Of a stretch of DNA of 64,000 nucleotides, positions 25,885 to 35,168 are shown one piece after another. The stretch comes from Bacteroidota bacterium (lineage in GTDB: Bacteria; Bacteroidota; Bacteroidia; B-17B0; Aurantibacillaceae): contig JADJSH010000010.1 in assembly GCA_016711805.1 (NCBI GenBank), forward strand, positions 101,132 to 165,131, read 5' to 3'. Every line of letters starts with the position of its first letter. Within the stretch, counting starts at the first letter, position 1. A program made the position numbers and the translations under genes. The notes beneath the pieces were generated by a model that was not told where the DNA came from, did not search any database, and worked only from the letters and a program-made list of their open reading frames with translations.

Positions 25885-26853
25885 CTACTTCTTTATAAAA
25901 CGAGCATCTGTCAGCGAATTTAAAAAAGCTTCTAAATCTTTCTTTTCTTGCTCAGTTAAACCCAAAGGCTTGGCTAATAACGTATCTCTGTTTACTGAGT
26001 TACTAATAAACTTATCTGGTTCATTATAATAATCTATCACTTCTCTTAACGTTTTGTGCATACCATTGTGCATGTAAGGTGCTGTCATGGCAATATTTCT
26101 TAAACCAGGGGTTTTGAATCTGCCAATATCTTCTGGATTGCGAGTTACTTCAAAACGGCCGCTATCATTTAAATCTTTACCATTGAATAAACCAATATTT
26201 CTAAAAAAATCGTTAGTAAAATCTGGTCCAAAATGGCAATCAAAACATTTGCCTTTTACATTAAAAATTTGTTGTCCACGCTTTGCTGAAGCCGAAAATT
26301 GCGTAGTATCTTTTCCACTAGTGTAATTATCAAAAGGAGTATCACTTGTTTCTAAAGTTCTTTCAAAAGCCGCAATGGCATCTGTCACCGATTTTTTATC
26401 CGCTGGATGTCCGAAAATTTTAATAAAGAATTTTCTATACTGAGAGTGTTTATTTAATTTTTCAACAGCAAATGATAAAGGCATATCCATTTCCACAGGG
26501 TTTTCAATTGGTCCTGCCGCTTGCTCTTCTAAAGTCTCCATTCTTCCATCCCAAAACTGAAAGTTACGAGCCGACTGGTTCATTGCACTTGGCGTATTTC
26601 TATCACCTTTTAAACTATCCACACCAAAACTAACTGGTGTATTATCTGCAAAAGCAAATTCTGGTTTATGGCAAGAGGCGCAACTCACCTGATCACCTCT
26701 TGATAAAATAGAATCGTGAAATAACAATTCTCCTAAGTCTTCAATTGTAGAAGGTTCTTTTAAAACTTTTTCGTTATTAGGCAATTCACTTCCACATGAA
26801 GAGAATATAAATGCAAAGAATAAGGCAATAATGCTAAATCGTAATAAAATCAT
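25885..26853 (-). CDS. Diheme cytochrome c peroxidase family lipoprotein
   Basis: A 322-residue protein with a lipoprotein signal (hydrophobic residues 5-17, lipobox FSSC with C20), so it is tethered in the envelope. Two heme c sites are present: C58-A-S-C61-H62 and C203-F-D-C206-H207. The GDRNTPSA and FWDGRMETLEEQA segments and AMTAPYMHNG near the C-terminus match the CcpA/MauG family. It should reduce hydrogen peroxide using electrons from small cytochromes, or act as a MauG-like oxidase. Length is normal. A TATATTTG box lies only 4 bases from the start codon. Confidence 0.92.
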   Translation of the reverse strand: MILLRFSIIALFFAFIFSSCGSELPNNEKVLKEPSTIEDLGELLFHDSILSRGDQVSCASCHKPEFAFADNTPVSFGVDSLKGDRNTPSAMNQSARNFQFWDGRMETLEEQAAGPIENPVEMDMPLSFAVEKLNKHSQYRKFFIKIFGHPADKKSVTDAIAAFERTLETSDTPFDNYTSGKDTTQFSASAKRGQQIFNVKGKCFDCHFGPDFTNDFFRNIGLFNGKDLNDSGRFEVTRNPEDIGRFKTPGLRNIAMTAPYMHNGMHKTLREVIDYYNEPDKFISNSVNRDTLLAKPLGLTEQEKKDLEAFLNSLTDARFIKK

Positions 26854-26857
26854 GCTG

Positions 26858-26865
26858 CAAATATA
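26858..26865 (-). promoter_or_regulatory. -7 promoter box for the cytochrome c peroxidase gene (leaderless-type spacing)
   Basis: On the minus strand this reads TATATTTG, an exact TAnnTTTG match ending 4 bases before the ATG (26853). Confidence 0.5.
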
Positions 26866-26997
26866 AAAGATTATAATAACTGAAATAGTTCTTATTCTCT
26901 GATATTCCTCATATTACCTAAATCAATTGAGTTTAAAATAAACCGATAAATTGACTAATAAACCATTGGTGTATTAAATACCCATAAAACCATAAAA

Positions 26998-27996
26998 ATG
27001 ATAAATTTGTATAGTATGGAACTTCAAGAAAATAGCTCAGATAAACCAGCAAATCCATTCCCATTTAACAACCTTTTTTTAATTAAAGGATACGTTACTG
27101 GTAAAAATGAATTTTGGCATTATTTATTGGGAATAGTAGCTGCATTTTTTGGCTATTTATTTTTCCAACTAATTATGATGGTTCCATTAGTAACTATGGC
27201 AATGAATCATGGCTTTAGCATGACTGATATTTCAGAGAATCCCAACATTTTATTTAACCCCGAAAAAATAGGCATTAACAAATCATTGCTCTTAGCATTA
27301 ATGATGGGAATGTTTGTGTTTACACTATTATTCTTATGGCTGGCTTTAAAGTTCGTTCAAAAAAAGCCCCTGTCTTCTATCATTACAGGATTTGAAAAAA
27401 TTAGATGGAATAGATACTTTTTTTCATTTGGTATTTGGGCTGTATTAATTTTAATTCTTACGCTAGTATCTTATCTTACTTCTCCCGAAGAAATAGAAAT
27501 ACGCTTTGACGCAGGAAATTTCGCTGTTTTATTAGTTGTGGCGGTTATTTTTATTCCCATTCAAACAGCTACGGAAGAGCTAATTTTTAGAGGGTATTTA
27601 ATGCAGGGTTTTGGCTTAGCTTTTAAAAATGGTATTGCACCACTAATCATTACATCTGTTTTATTTGGATTAATGCATGCCTCCAACCCTGAAGCTAAGG
27701 CACATGGTTTATTAATTATGATGCCTTACTACATATTTTTTGGTGCCTTTTTAGGAGTTTTAACCTTATTGGATGAAGGAGCTGAACTAGCTATGGGAAT
27801 ACACTGTGCAAATAACTTAATGTCGAGTTTATTAGTTTGCTCAAAAAATTCAGTGTTACAAACCGATGCCATTTTTTATACATCCTCCGAAAATCCAGGA
27901 GGAGAATTTATTACGTGGATAGTGATGGCCTCTATTTGTTTTTTCATTTTATTCAAAAAATACAAACTCTCCAATTGGAAATTATTAATTCGATAA
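26998..27996 (+). CDS. CPBP family intramembrane glutamic endopeptidase
   Basis: A 332-residue membrane protein with about eight hydrophobic helices. The conserved CPBP (CAAX/Abi) motifs are present: EELIFR (E193, E194, R198), H227 in FGLMHASN, and HCANN (H269, N273) near the C-terminal helices. These residues form the active site of intramembrane glutamic proteases. An alternative start is the Met at 27016, which would give MELQENSSDKP. The M61 peptidase gene begins 10 bases downstream, so the two are probably co-transcribed. The substrate is unknown. Confidence 0.92.
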   Translation: MINLYSMELQENSSDKPANPFPFNNLFLIKGYVTGKNEFWHYLLGIVAAFFGYLFFQLIMMVPLVTMAMNHGFSMTDISENPNILFNPEKIGINKSLLLALMMGMFVFTLLFLWLALKFVQKKPLSSIITGFEKIRWNRYFFSFGIWAVLILILTLVSYLTSPEEIEIRFDAGNFAVLLVVAVIFIPIQTATEELIFRGYLMQGFGLAFKNGIAPLIITSVLFGLMHASNPEAKAHGLLIMMPYYIFFGAFLGVLTLLDEGAELAMGIHCANNLMSSLLVCSKNSVLQTDAIFYTSSENPGGEFITWIVMASICFFILFKKYKLSNWKLLIR

Positions 27997-28006
27997 TCAA
28001 CATTAT

Positions 28007-29851
28007 ATGAAAAAAGCATTTTTAATACTTACAACTCTGTTCTCTATCAATCAAGCTTTTGCTGATGGAGATTACCATTATTATGTTGATTTAACCGCTG
28101 TTAAAAACGATAAATTAACGATAAGGTTAACACCACCAGATATTGCCGATAACGAAACTATATTTATGTTTCCTGCCATGGTACCAGGCACTTATGATGT
28201 GTATGACTTTGGGAGATTTGTTTCTAATTTTAAAGTAGAAGGAAAAGATGGGCAAACTATCAAAATTGAAATCCTAGATAAAAACTCTTATAAATTATCG
28301 CCTGCAAATGCTATTAAAGAAATTAGTTATGATGTAGAAGATAGTTGGGACACTGATATTAAAGAGAAAGTGGTATTTGAACCAGGAGGAAGTAATATTG
28401 AAGAAGGCAAAAATTTTTCGTTAAACACACATTGCTTTTTTGGTTATTTTAAAAATAAAATTGAAACCAATTTTATTTTAGAAGTTACAAAACCTAAAGG
28501 TTTTTATGCTTCTACAAGCATGACAGATTTAAAAAGTGGAGATACAAAAGATGTATTATCCATTTTTAATTACCATGCCTTAATTGATTCCCCTATCATG
28601 TATACCATGCCTGATACTGCTACTGTATATATTGGAAAATCGCAAATATTAATTTCTGTTTATTCTCCCAACAAAGTTTTAACGTCTGATTTTATTGCTC
28701 GTAATTTAAAAGAATTGTTATTTGCTCAAGCTGAATATTTAGGTGGAGAATTACCAATTGATAAATATGCTTTCTTATTTTACTTTACAGATAAAGCGTC
28801 GTTAAGTGGTGCATCAGGAGCATTAGAACATTCCTACTCTTCTTTTTACTTTTTACCCGAAGCTGACACCTCAGTTATTGCTCAAGAAGTAAGAAATGTT
28901 GCCGCTCATGAATTTTTTCATATCGTTACTCCTTTAAGTATTCACTCAAAAGAAATAGGAGAGTTTGATTTTAATAATCCAAAAATGAGTAAACACCTTT
29001 GGTTATACGAAGGCTTAACAGAATATGCAGCGCATCACATGCAAGTAAAAACGGGCTTAATCGAATATGATGCCTTTTTTGAAATTATGGTAGAAAAAAT
29101 GCAAAACAATCGCGAGAATTATCTTGACACTCTTCCGTTTACCGTAATGAGTAAATATGCACTTGATAAATACAAAAAACAGTACAACAACGTTTATGAA
29201 AAAGGTGCATTAATTGGTATGTGTTTAGATATTCAATTGCGTTATTACAGCAACGGAAAATACGGAACACAAGAGTTAATGAAAGATCTAGCGAAACAAT
29301 ATGGCAAAACAAAATCATTTAATGATGAAGATTTATTTAATGATATTGAAAAATTAACGTATAAAGAAATACGTTACTTTTTAGATAATCACGTAGCTGG
29401 CAATAAACCATTACCTTATAAAGATATGTTTGCCATGGTTGGTTTAAATTATGCTGAAAAAGTTGAAAGCGAACAAATTACTTTAGGAGGCATTTCAGTG
29501 GGATATAATCCTCAAACCAATCATTTAGTAGTTGTAAATACTGATAAATTAGATGCTTTTGGAAAGAAATTAAAATTTAAAGAAGGGGATGAAATCATAA
29601 CTTTTAATAACAGAAAACTAACTTTAGATAATATCAAAGATGTGTTAGGAGGTTATATGCAAAATGCTAAAACAGGCGACAAATTAGAAATTGAAGTTTT
29701 AAGAAAAGATAAAAAAGGAAGCGAAACTATTAAAAAATTGAAAGCAAAAGTAAAACCCGTTAAAGTAACCGATACTGATGTTATTGATATTAATGAATCA
29801 GCAACCGAACAACAAGTAATAGCTAGAAAAACATGGTTGGGAATAAACTAG
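28007..29851 (+). CDS. M61 family metallopeptidase (glycyl aminopeptidase-like) with PDZ domain
   Basis: A 614-residue exported protein with a signal peptide ending SINQAFAD. The N-terminal beta domain (FPAMVPGTYDVYDFGRFV) is typical of M61. The catalytic domain has the zinc motif HEFFH (301-305), with a glutamate supplied by the YEGLTEY segment (334-340). A PDZ domain follows at about 480-585 (GGISVGYN, FKEGDEIITFN, KTGDKLEIEVLR). The family removes N-terminal residues, preferring glycine or alanine, in the periplasm. It is probably in an operon with the CPBP protease upstream. Confidence 0.92.
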   Translation: MKKAFLILTTLFSINQAFADGDYHYYVDLTAVKNDKLTIRLTPPDIADNETIFMFPAMVPGTYDVYDFGRFVSNFKVEGKDGQTIKIEILDKNSYKLSPANAIKEISYDVEDSWDTDIKEKVVFEPGGSNIEEGKNFSLNTHCFFGYFKNKIETNFILEVTKPKGFYASTSMTDLKSGDTKDVLSIFNYHALIDSPIMYTMPDTATVYIGKSQILISVYSPNKVLTSDFIARNLKELLFAQAEYLGGELPIDKYAFLFYFTDKASLSGASGALEHSYSSFYFLPEADTSVIAQEVRNVAAHEFFHIVTPLSIHSKEIGEFDFNNPKMSKHLWLYEGLTEYAAHHMQVKTGLIEYDAFFEIMVEKMQNNRENYLDTLPFTVMSKYALDKYKKQYNNVYEKGALIGMCLDIQLRYYSNGKYGTQELMKDLAKQYGKTKSFNDEDLFNDIEKLTYKEIRYFLDNHVAGNKPLPYKDMFAMVGLNYAEKVESEQITLGGISVGYNPQTNHLVVVNTDKLDAFGKKLKFKEGDEIITFNNRKLTLDNIKDVLGGYMQNAKTGDKLEIEVLRKDKKGSETIKKLKAKVKPVKVTDTDVIDINESATEQQVIARKTWLGIN

Positions 29852-29917
29852 AAAGTATTATGTTCTAAGATTATCATCACTTGATACTTTGATCTTAATA
29901 CTTTTTAATCTAAAAAA

Positions 29918-30946
29918 ATGAGTAAAAAACACAACATATATTGGAATTGTCAATTTATTGGCTGGAGTTTATATGCTGCTATTAATTTGATTTTTTTTAA
30001 ACTAAGTTACAATACCAATTTAAAAGACATCTTATTATTTTTAATCTGGTTGCCACTGGGTATTACTATTACACACGCTTATCGTTACCTAATATTAAAG
30101 TTTAATGTATTACGTTTTAGTTTATTAATTCAAATCCCATTAATACTAATTGCATCCTTAGTGATGTCGATCCTATTTTTTATTATCAATATTAGTATCG
30201 TCAATATCTTCAGCAGTAACTCTGAGTCTATCGACTTACTAGCAGCCACTTCAAAAATATTAAGTTTGGTATTGATATTTGTTATTTGGTCGGTTATCTA
30301 TTTCGGATTTCACTTTTTTGATAACTATAAAAAAACAGAAATTCAAAATCTTCGATTAGAAGCTAACTCAAAAGAAGTAGAACTTAATAAATTAAAATCA
30401 CAATTAAACCCTCACTTCATGTTTAACAGCATGAACAGCATTAGAGCATTAGTTGACGAAGATCCTAAAAAAGCGAAAATTGCCATTACTCAATTATCAA
30501 ATATTTTGCGTAACACTTTAATGATGCATAAAAATAGATACATCTCGTTAGAAGAAGAAATTGCACTTGTCAAGGATTATTTAGAATTAGAGCATATCCG
30601 ATTTGAAGAACGATTACATTTTAATTTTGATATTGATCCTCAAACCTTAACTTTAAACGTGCCACCAATGATGATTCAAACATTAGTGGAAAATGGCATT
30701 AAACATGGGATTGGTAAATATCCAGAAGGTGGAAATATTTCTATTGTGAGTTTAAAAACAGACTCAGGTTTTAAAATAGAAATTATTAATACAGGTCAAT
30801 TAGGCGATGTTACTAAAACAGATTCGGGCTTTGGTGTAGCTAATACAACAAATCGTTTAGAATTATTGTTTGGAAAGAAAGCAAGCTTTAATCTTAAAAA
30901 TTTAGATGATAAAAATGTCATCAGTGAAATAACTATAAAAACATAA
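29918..30946 (+). CDS. Sensor histidine kinase, LytS/YehU type (His_kinase domain)
   Basis: A 342-residue inner-membrane kinase. Four hydrophobic helices fill residues 10-135 (for example ILLFLIWLPLGITITHAY and LVLIFVIWSVIYFGFHF). Then comes the PF06580-type dimerisation/phosphotransfer block KLKSQLNPHFMFNSMNS with H166, and an ATPase domain with MMIQTLVENGIKHGI (N box) and DSGFGVANTTNRL (G box). It lacks a periplasmic sensor domain. The LytTR regulator 100 bases downstream is its evident partner. The signal is unknown. Confidence 0.93.
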   Translation: MSKKHNIYWNCQFIGWSLYAAINLIFFKLSYNTNLKDILLFLIWLPLGITITHAYRYLILKFNVLRFSLLIQIPLILIASLVMSILFFIINISIVNIFSSNSESIDLLAATSKILSLVLIFVIWSVIYFGFHFFDNYKKTEIQNLRLEANSKEVELNKLKSQLNPHFMFNSMNSIRALVDEDPKKAKIAITQLSNILRNTLMMHKNRYISLEEEIALVKDYLELEHIRFEERLHFNFDIDPQTLTLNVPPMMIQTLVENGIKHGIGKYPEGGNISIVSLKTDSGFKIEIINTGQLGDVTKTDSGFGVANTTNRLELLFGKKASFNLKNLDDKNVISEITIKT

Positions 30947-31046
30947 ACCTAAAAAATGAATTATTCATGTTTCCAAAATTGAAATATGAATGAAGACAAC
31001 TTGAATAAACCATATTACAACTAAAAAACAATAAAAAAAACGACAT

Positions 31047-31760
31047 ATGAAAGCAATTATTATTGATGACGAACGCTTAGCGCGTCAGGAATTAAAAAAT
31101 TTATTAGCAGTTCATAAAGAAATTGAAGTGATTGCAGAGTGTAACAATGCGCAGTCTGCTAAAGAAAAAATTGCAGAGTTAAATCCTGATGTTATTTTCT
31201 TAGACATTCAAATGCCTGGTAAAACAGGCTTAGAATTAATTGAAGAAGTATCTGCCCTACCCGATGTAGTTTTTGTAACCGCATACGATGAATACGCAAT
31301 TAAGGCTTTTGAAGTAAATGCTTATGATTATTTACTAAAACCAGTATCACCAGAGCGCTTAGCTGAAACCATCAAAAAATTAACTCTCAAAGAAACTTCG
31401 GAGAAAAAAGAAAACACCACTCCCTTAACCGAAAACGATCAGGTGTTTATTAAAGATGGCGAAAAAACATGGTTTGTGCGTTTAAGCAATATTCGTTTAT
31501 TTGAAAGCGAAGGAAACTATGTGCGTGTGTACTTTGATAATTTCCGTCCGTTAATTTTAAGAAGTTTAAATAGCTTAGAAGAACGCCTAGATGAAAAAAC
31601 ATTTTTTAGAGCAAGCCGTAAACACATTGTAAACTTAAGCTGGGTAGAAAGTATTGAAACATGGTTTAACGGAGGATTAATGGTAAAATTAAAAGGTGGA
31701 CAAGAAATCGAAATTTCTCGCCGTCAAGCAGTTAAATTAAAAGATATGATGAGTTTGTAA
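31047..31760 (+). CDS. LytTR family response regulator transcription factor
   Basis: A 237-residue DNA-binding regulator. The receiver (1-120) has D7/D8 (IIDDERLAR), phospho-acceptor D53 (FLDIQMPG), T78 and K98 (YLLKPV). After a short linker the LytTR domain (about 133-237) shows SEGNYVRVYFDNFRPLILRS (20 residues in total) and FFRASRKHIVNLSWVESI. It follows its likely kinase directly. LytTR proteins bind promoter direct repeats, but no target is evident here. Confidence 0.94.
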   Translation: MKAIIIDDERLARQELKNLLAVHKEIEVIAECNNAQSAKEKIAELNPDVIFLDIQMPGKTGLELIEEVSALPDVVFVTAYDEYAIKAFEVNAYDYLLKPVSPERLAETIKKLTLKETSEKKENTTPLTENDQVFIKDGEKTWFVRLSNIRLFESEGNYVRVYFDNFRPLILRSLNSLEERLDEKTFFRASRKHIVNLSWVESIETWFNGGLMVKLKGGQEIEISRRQAVKLKDMMSL

Positions 31761-31773
31761 GCTATCAAAACCG

Positions 31774-31781
31774 TAAATTTG
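31774..31781 (+). promoter_or_regulatory. -7 promoter box (leaderless-type spacing)
   Basis: TAAATTTG matches TAnnTTTG and ends 4 bases before the ATG at 31786. Confidence 0.45.
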
Positions 31782-31785
31782 CGAT

Positions 31786-32310
31786 ATGAAAAATAACGAA
31801 GAAAACGAACTAGACGATTTATTACCTGAAGAGTTAAAAGGAGATATTGTTCCAGAAATTGATCCTGCTAAATTATTTGATGAAAAAGAATACGCCACCA
31901 TTATTATTGGTAGCGAAGGCATGAGTAAAAAAGACACTAGTAATGCCGATTATGTTACTGCTTTAGTCAGCAGTAAATCTACTCGTGAAGAAAAAGACGA
32001 AGCACTTATTGCTTTAAAAGAAAATAATGCGCAATCATTTATTTTAAATGCAATTGCTAAAACTAAGAACTTAGATCAAAAAGCTTTATTAATTGCTGCC
32101 TGCTGGGAAACTGGACTTGATTTCAGTAAAGATTACCTCGTATTTATTGAATTAATTGGTCACGAAAACTTTCTTGTATCTTTTGAAGCCTTTACCGTTA
32201 TACAAGAAATGGAAGCAGAAATTGATGAGTCTACTTTGAAAACAGCTTTAGAGATGTTAAATAAATTCAAGAAATCAATGAGATTACCATCAATGATGCG
32301 AAAGAATTAA
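31786..32310 (+). CDS. Conserved hypothetical protein, helical, acidic N-terminus
   Basis: A 174-residue cytoplasmic protein. The first 30 residues are strongly acidic (NNEENELDDLLPEE). The rest looks all-helical, with spaced helix pairs such as DEALIALKENNAQSFILNAI and KALLIAACWETGLDF that resemble HEAT-type repeats. No catalytic residues are evident. It follows the LytTR gene by 25 bases but has its own -7 box. Possibly an adaptor; I do not recognise the family. Confidence 0.7.
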   Translation: MKNNEENELDDLLPEELKGDIVPEIDPAKLFDEKEYATIIIGSEGMSKKDTSNADYVTALVSSKSTREEKDEALIALKENNAQSFILNAIAKTKNLDQKALLIAACWETGLDFSKDYLVFIELIGHENFLVSFEAFTVIQEMEAEIDESTLKTALEMLNKFKKSMRLPSMMRKN

Positions 32311-32336
32311 TCAAACAAAAATTAAGCGCTCAATAA

Positions 32337-32747
32337 TTGAAAACATCATTACTACTGGCTTTTTTATCTTTATCAAGCATTTCATTTTCTCAAGAAAAGG
32401 AAGAAGTGCAAACAATTAAAGTAAAAAAAGAAAAACTATTTGCTAAAGCGGCTTTTGACGATACAGAATATAAAGTAATTGCTTTCGATAGATATGGCAA
32501 TCCTCACGAACAAGCCATTAAATCATTTACCATATTTTATAAAGAGGATAATGTAGCTCGACAAGCATCTGTTCAAGGAAACACATTTCCCCAAAAAACA
32601 ATCGACTTCTTAACCAAGAAAAAGAAATTTGCCACAAAAATTTGTTTAATGAATATTAAAGCGGAAGATAAAGAAGGTCATATAGAAGACTTACCCGACT
32701 TATGTGATATTGTGATATTCCCAGATTGTAAAAAAAACAAACATTAA
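32337..32747 (+). CDS. Small exported hypothetical protein
   Basis: A 136-residue protein starting at TTG (32337). A stop codon lies directly upstream in frame and the signal peptide (KTSLLLAFLSLSSISFSQ) begins there, so this start is well supported. The mature part (FDDTEYKVIAFDRYGNPHE, FTIFYKEDN, KICLMNIKAEDKEG, LCDIVIFPDCK) looks like a small beta domain. It is followed by a strong terminator. The function is unknown. Confidence 0.7.
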   Translation: MKTSLLLAFLSLSSISFSQEKEEVQTIKVKKEKLFAKAAFDDTEYKVIAFDRYGNPHEQAIKSFTIFYKEDNVARQASVQGNTFPQKTIDFLTKKKKFATKICLMNIKAEDKEGHIEDLPDLCDIVIFPDCKKNKH

Positions 32748-32754
32748 AACCCAC

Positions 32755-32787
32755 AAAAAAAGCGACTCTCATTTGAATCGCTTTTTT
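32755..32787. terminator. Bidirectional intrinsic terminator
   Basis: AAAAAAAGCGA pairs with TCGCTTTTTT around a 12-base loop. It separates two convergent genes, with a T tract on either strand. Confidence 0.8.
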
Positions 32788-32802
32788 ATGTTTTATACTA
32801 AA

Positions 32803-33537
32803 TTATTGTTTCTCTCCCATTTGATAGGTTTCCGTTTTAGTAGTATTACCTTTTTCATCATAATAAGTCCAAGGTCCATCTTTTTGATAATCCCCTAAAT
32901 CTTTTCTAAAAATCATAGATCCTTCTTCTTTTAATCTACCATTTTCGTAAAACTCTTTCTTGATGTATTTCTTTGATTTTTTATCTACTAATTCAAACAT
33001 AGAAGCAGGTAACCCGTTCTCATAAAATGAATTACGTTTATATAAAAATTCAATATTTTTATCATTTTCCTCAATATACTCTGGTGTTCCATTTCTAAAA
33101 AAATCATATTGATTTTGAGGATTTCCTTCGTAGTAATTAATTGATGATTTTAATTTTCCATCATCATAAAAAATTTCAAGTTTACTATGCTTCAAATCAG
33201 TACTAGAAAAAGAACGTTCTACTTGTCCATTTTCGTAATAGTTTTTAAATACTTTGATAAAACCATCAGCATAAAATCCTTTATGTAACAATTTACCACT
33301 TACATAAAAATCCTCTTGCCAATTTTGAGCGTTATAACCATCTTTAGTATATCTCAAAGAATCGCCTCCCATCATTGGCACTAATTTATTATATCTAATG
33401 ATACCAAAATCAGGGTCAATAATTTCTGCAGGCGTATAACGTTTTAATTGAGCAACTTGACTGGTAAAAGACTGTGAAAAAGCGACATTTGATGCTACTA
33501 ATACTAAAATAAAATATGTTAATCTATAAAAATTCAT
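32803..33537 (-). CDS. MORN-like (YwqK-family) repeat exported protein
   Basis: A 244-residue protein with a signal peptide ending NVAFSQ. It has MORN-like repeats typical of the 'YwqK family antitoxin' group: SGKLLHKGFYADG, FKNYYENGQVERSF, EIFYDDGKLKSSINYYEG, RNSFYENGLPASM, KEFYENGRLKEEG and WTYYDEKGNTTKTETY. Despite the database name, no toxin gene is adjacent and the export signal argues against a classic toxin-antitoxin role. In Bacteroidota such proteins are abundant and of unknown function. Confidence 0.85.
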   Translation of the reverse strand: MNFYRLTYFILVLVASNVAFSQSFTSQVAQLKRYTPAEIIDPDFGIIRYNKLVPMMGGDSLRYTKDGYNAQNWQEDFYVSGKLLHKGFYADGFIKVFKNYYENGQVERSFSSTDLKHSKLEIFYDDGKLKSSINYYEGNPQNQYDFFRNGTPEYIEENDKNIEFLYKRNSFYENGLPASMFELVDKKSKKYIKKEFYENGRLKEEGSMIFRKDLGDYQKDGPWTYYDEKGNTTKTETYQMGEKQ

Positions 33538-33601
33538 AATTGGTCTAAATGCAATTTTGGTGCAAAATAGTAAAAAATCTGGTAAAATAAACGTTAAATT
33601 A

Positions 33602-34552
33602 TTAATGTTTTCCTGAAGCTGCTAAATAACGTTCTGCATCTAAAGCACCCATACAACCACTTCCCGCAGCAGTTACTGCTTGGCGGTATGTCTTGTCAGC
33701 GCAATCACCCACCGCAAAAACCCCTTCAATATTAGTTTTGGTTGAGCCAGCAATTACATCTATATATCCTAACTCATCCATATTAATTTGACCTTTAAAA
33801 ATATCCGTATTTGGTTTGTGACCAATAGCTACGAAAAAACCAGTAACATTTAAAGTACGTAATTCGTTGGTTAAATTATTTTTAACAACAACTCCTTCTA
33901 CCATTTCTTTCCCTAAAATATCATGAGTTTCGCTATTGTAAACCATTTCAATGTTTTCGGTGTTTGTTACACGGTGTTGCATGGCTTTACTAGCTCGCAT
34001 TTCACCTTTACGTACAATCATGTACACTTTTTTACATAATTTGGATAAGTAGGTAGCTTCTTCTGCAGCAGTATCCCCTGCTCCAACGATTGCTACTTCT
34101 TGGCCTTTATAAAAGAAACCGTCACAAACAGCACAAGCCGAAACTCCACCAGCATTCATTCGCAAACGGGTTTCATTTTCTAAACCTAACCATTTAGCAG
34201 ATGCACCTGTTGAAATGATTACGGTATCAGCTGTTATCTCAGTAGTTTCATCAATCCAAATACGTTTTGGAGAAGCATTTAAATCAGCTTTAGTAGCTAA
34301 TCCAAAACGAACTTGAGTTCCAAAGCGCTCTGCTTGAGCTTTTAAATCTTCCATTAATTCAGGTCCAGTAACTCCTTTCGGGTAGCCAGGAAAATTATCT
34401 ACCTCAGTGGTTTCTGTTAATTGTCCGCCAGGTGTTAAACCTGTATATAATACAGGCTTTAAATCAGCACGAGATGCGTATATAGCTGCAGTATATCCTG
34501 CGGGACCAGAGCCAATGATAAGGCATTTGATATGTTCGGTTGTAGTTGACAT
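33602..34552 (-). CDS. trxB: Thioredoxin-disulfide reductase
   Basis: A 316-residue flavoenzyme with the FAD motif GSGPAGYTAAIY (14-25), GGQLTETTEVDNFPGYP, the redox pair C140-A-V-C143, the NADPH motif GAGDTAAEEA, and the C-terminal FAVGDCAD flavin motif with RQAVTAAGSGCMGA. It reduces thioredoxin with NADPH in the cytoplasm. Length and residue order are standard. It appears monocistronic. Confidence 0.97.
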   Translation of the reverse strand: MSTTTEHIKCLIIGSGPAGYTAAIYASRADLKPVLYTGLTPGGQLTETTEVDNFPGYPKGVTGPELMEDLKAQAERFGTQVRFGLATKADLNASPKRIWIDETTEITADTVIISTGASAKWLGLENETRLRMNAGGVSACAVCDGFFYKGQEVAIVGAGDTAAEEATYLSKLCKKVYMIVRKGEMRASKAMQHRVTNTENIEMVYNSETHDILGKEMVEGVVVKNNLTNELRTLNVTGFFVAIGHKPNTDIFKGQINMDELGYIDVIAGSTKTNIEGVFAVGDCADKTYRQAVTAAGSGCMGALDAERYLAASGKH

Positions 34553-34598
34553 AATTTTATTGTTTTTTGAGAGTACGAATTTACTATTATAAAGGCTT

Positions 34599-34631
34599 AA
34601 AAGTTTTGAAAGTTAAAAAGTTTTGAAAGTT
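34599..34631. repeat. Short tandem direct repeat
   Basis: AAAAGTTTTGAAAGTT occurs twice in tandem (34599-34614 and 34616-34631, one A between) in the gap upstream of trxB. Such A/T slippage-prone repeats are common between Bacteroidota genes. Confidence 0.6.
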
Positions 34632-34659
34632 TGATTTTACAGAAATAGGAATGCTAAAT

Positions 34660-35052
34660 TTAATTAGCAAAGTTTAATCTGTATTTGTTTTTTCTAAAAA
34701 ACCACAAGCCCATCAAGCATCCAAAACTATTAGCAATAAAATCAAGCCAATCACCACTTCTTTGACTAAAAACTGTTGCTTGCATCATTTCCAATAAACC
34801 ACCATACCCTATACATGCAATGATGATAAAAATCATAAAACTTAAAGACAACTTATTTTTTTTAAACCCAACTAAAAGCCATAAAAAAGTTAAAGTAAAA
34901 AAGATACTGGCATGAACAAACTTATCAAAACTCAATAATTCTAACCAATGGGCCGTTGGCACATATTTACCCGGCGTGCAGCATAATACAAAAATAATAA
35001 TGGTCCATGATATGGCTGCCAGGAAACTATATTTCAGAAGTATTTTTATCAT
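34660..35052 (-). CDS. VanZ family membrane protein
   Basis: A 130-residue protein with four hydrophobic helices, the LCCTPGKYVP segment after the first, FDKFVHASIFFTLTFLWL, and GYGGLLEMMQATVFSQRSGDW ahead of DFIANSFGCLMGL. This is the VanZ-like family, named after a teicoplanin resistance accessory protein. In Bacteroidota the gene often lies near gcvH, as here, with no known link to resistance. The family call is firm and the function unknown. Confidence 0.9.
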   Translation of the reverse strand: MIKILLKYSFLAAISWTIIIFVLCCTPGKYVPTAHWLELLSFDKFVHASIFFTLTFLWLLVGFKKNKLSLSFMIFIIIACIGYGGLLEMMQATVFSQRSGDWLDFIANSFGCLMGLWFFRKNKYRLNFAN

Positions 35053-35118
35053 AAGGTTTTACTGCAGATAACTGTCGGAAGACAAGGATAACGCAGATTT
35101 ACACAGATTATTATAAAC

Positions 35119-35149
35119 AAAAAACCTCCTGATAAACAGAAGGTTTTAA
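35119..35149 (-). terminator. Intrinsic terminator downstream of gcvH
   Basis: AAAACCT at 35121-35127 pairs with AGGTTTT at 35141-35147; on the minus strand the hairpin is followed by a short T run. Confidence 0.6.
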
Positions 35150-35168
35150 AGTGCAATTTAGTTGTATA

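Noticed and set aside
32803..33537. Toxin-antitoxin system (YwqK antitoxin label)
   Set aside because: The protein has an export signal and MORN-like repeats, and no toxin candidate is adjacent.
34660..35052. Vancomycin or teicoplanin resistance gene
   Set aside because: Only the VanZ-like family fold is present; VanH, VanA and VanX are absent and such genes are common in sensitive Bacteroidota.
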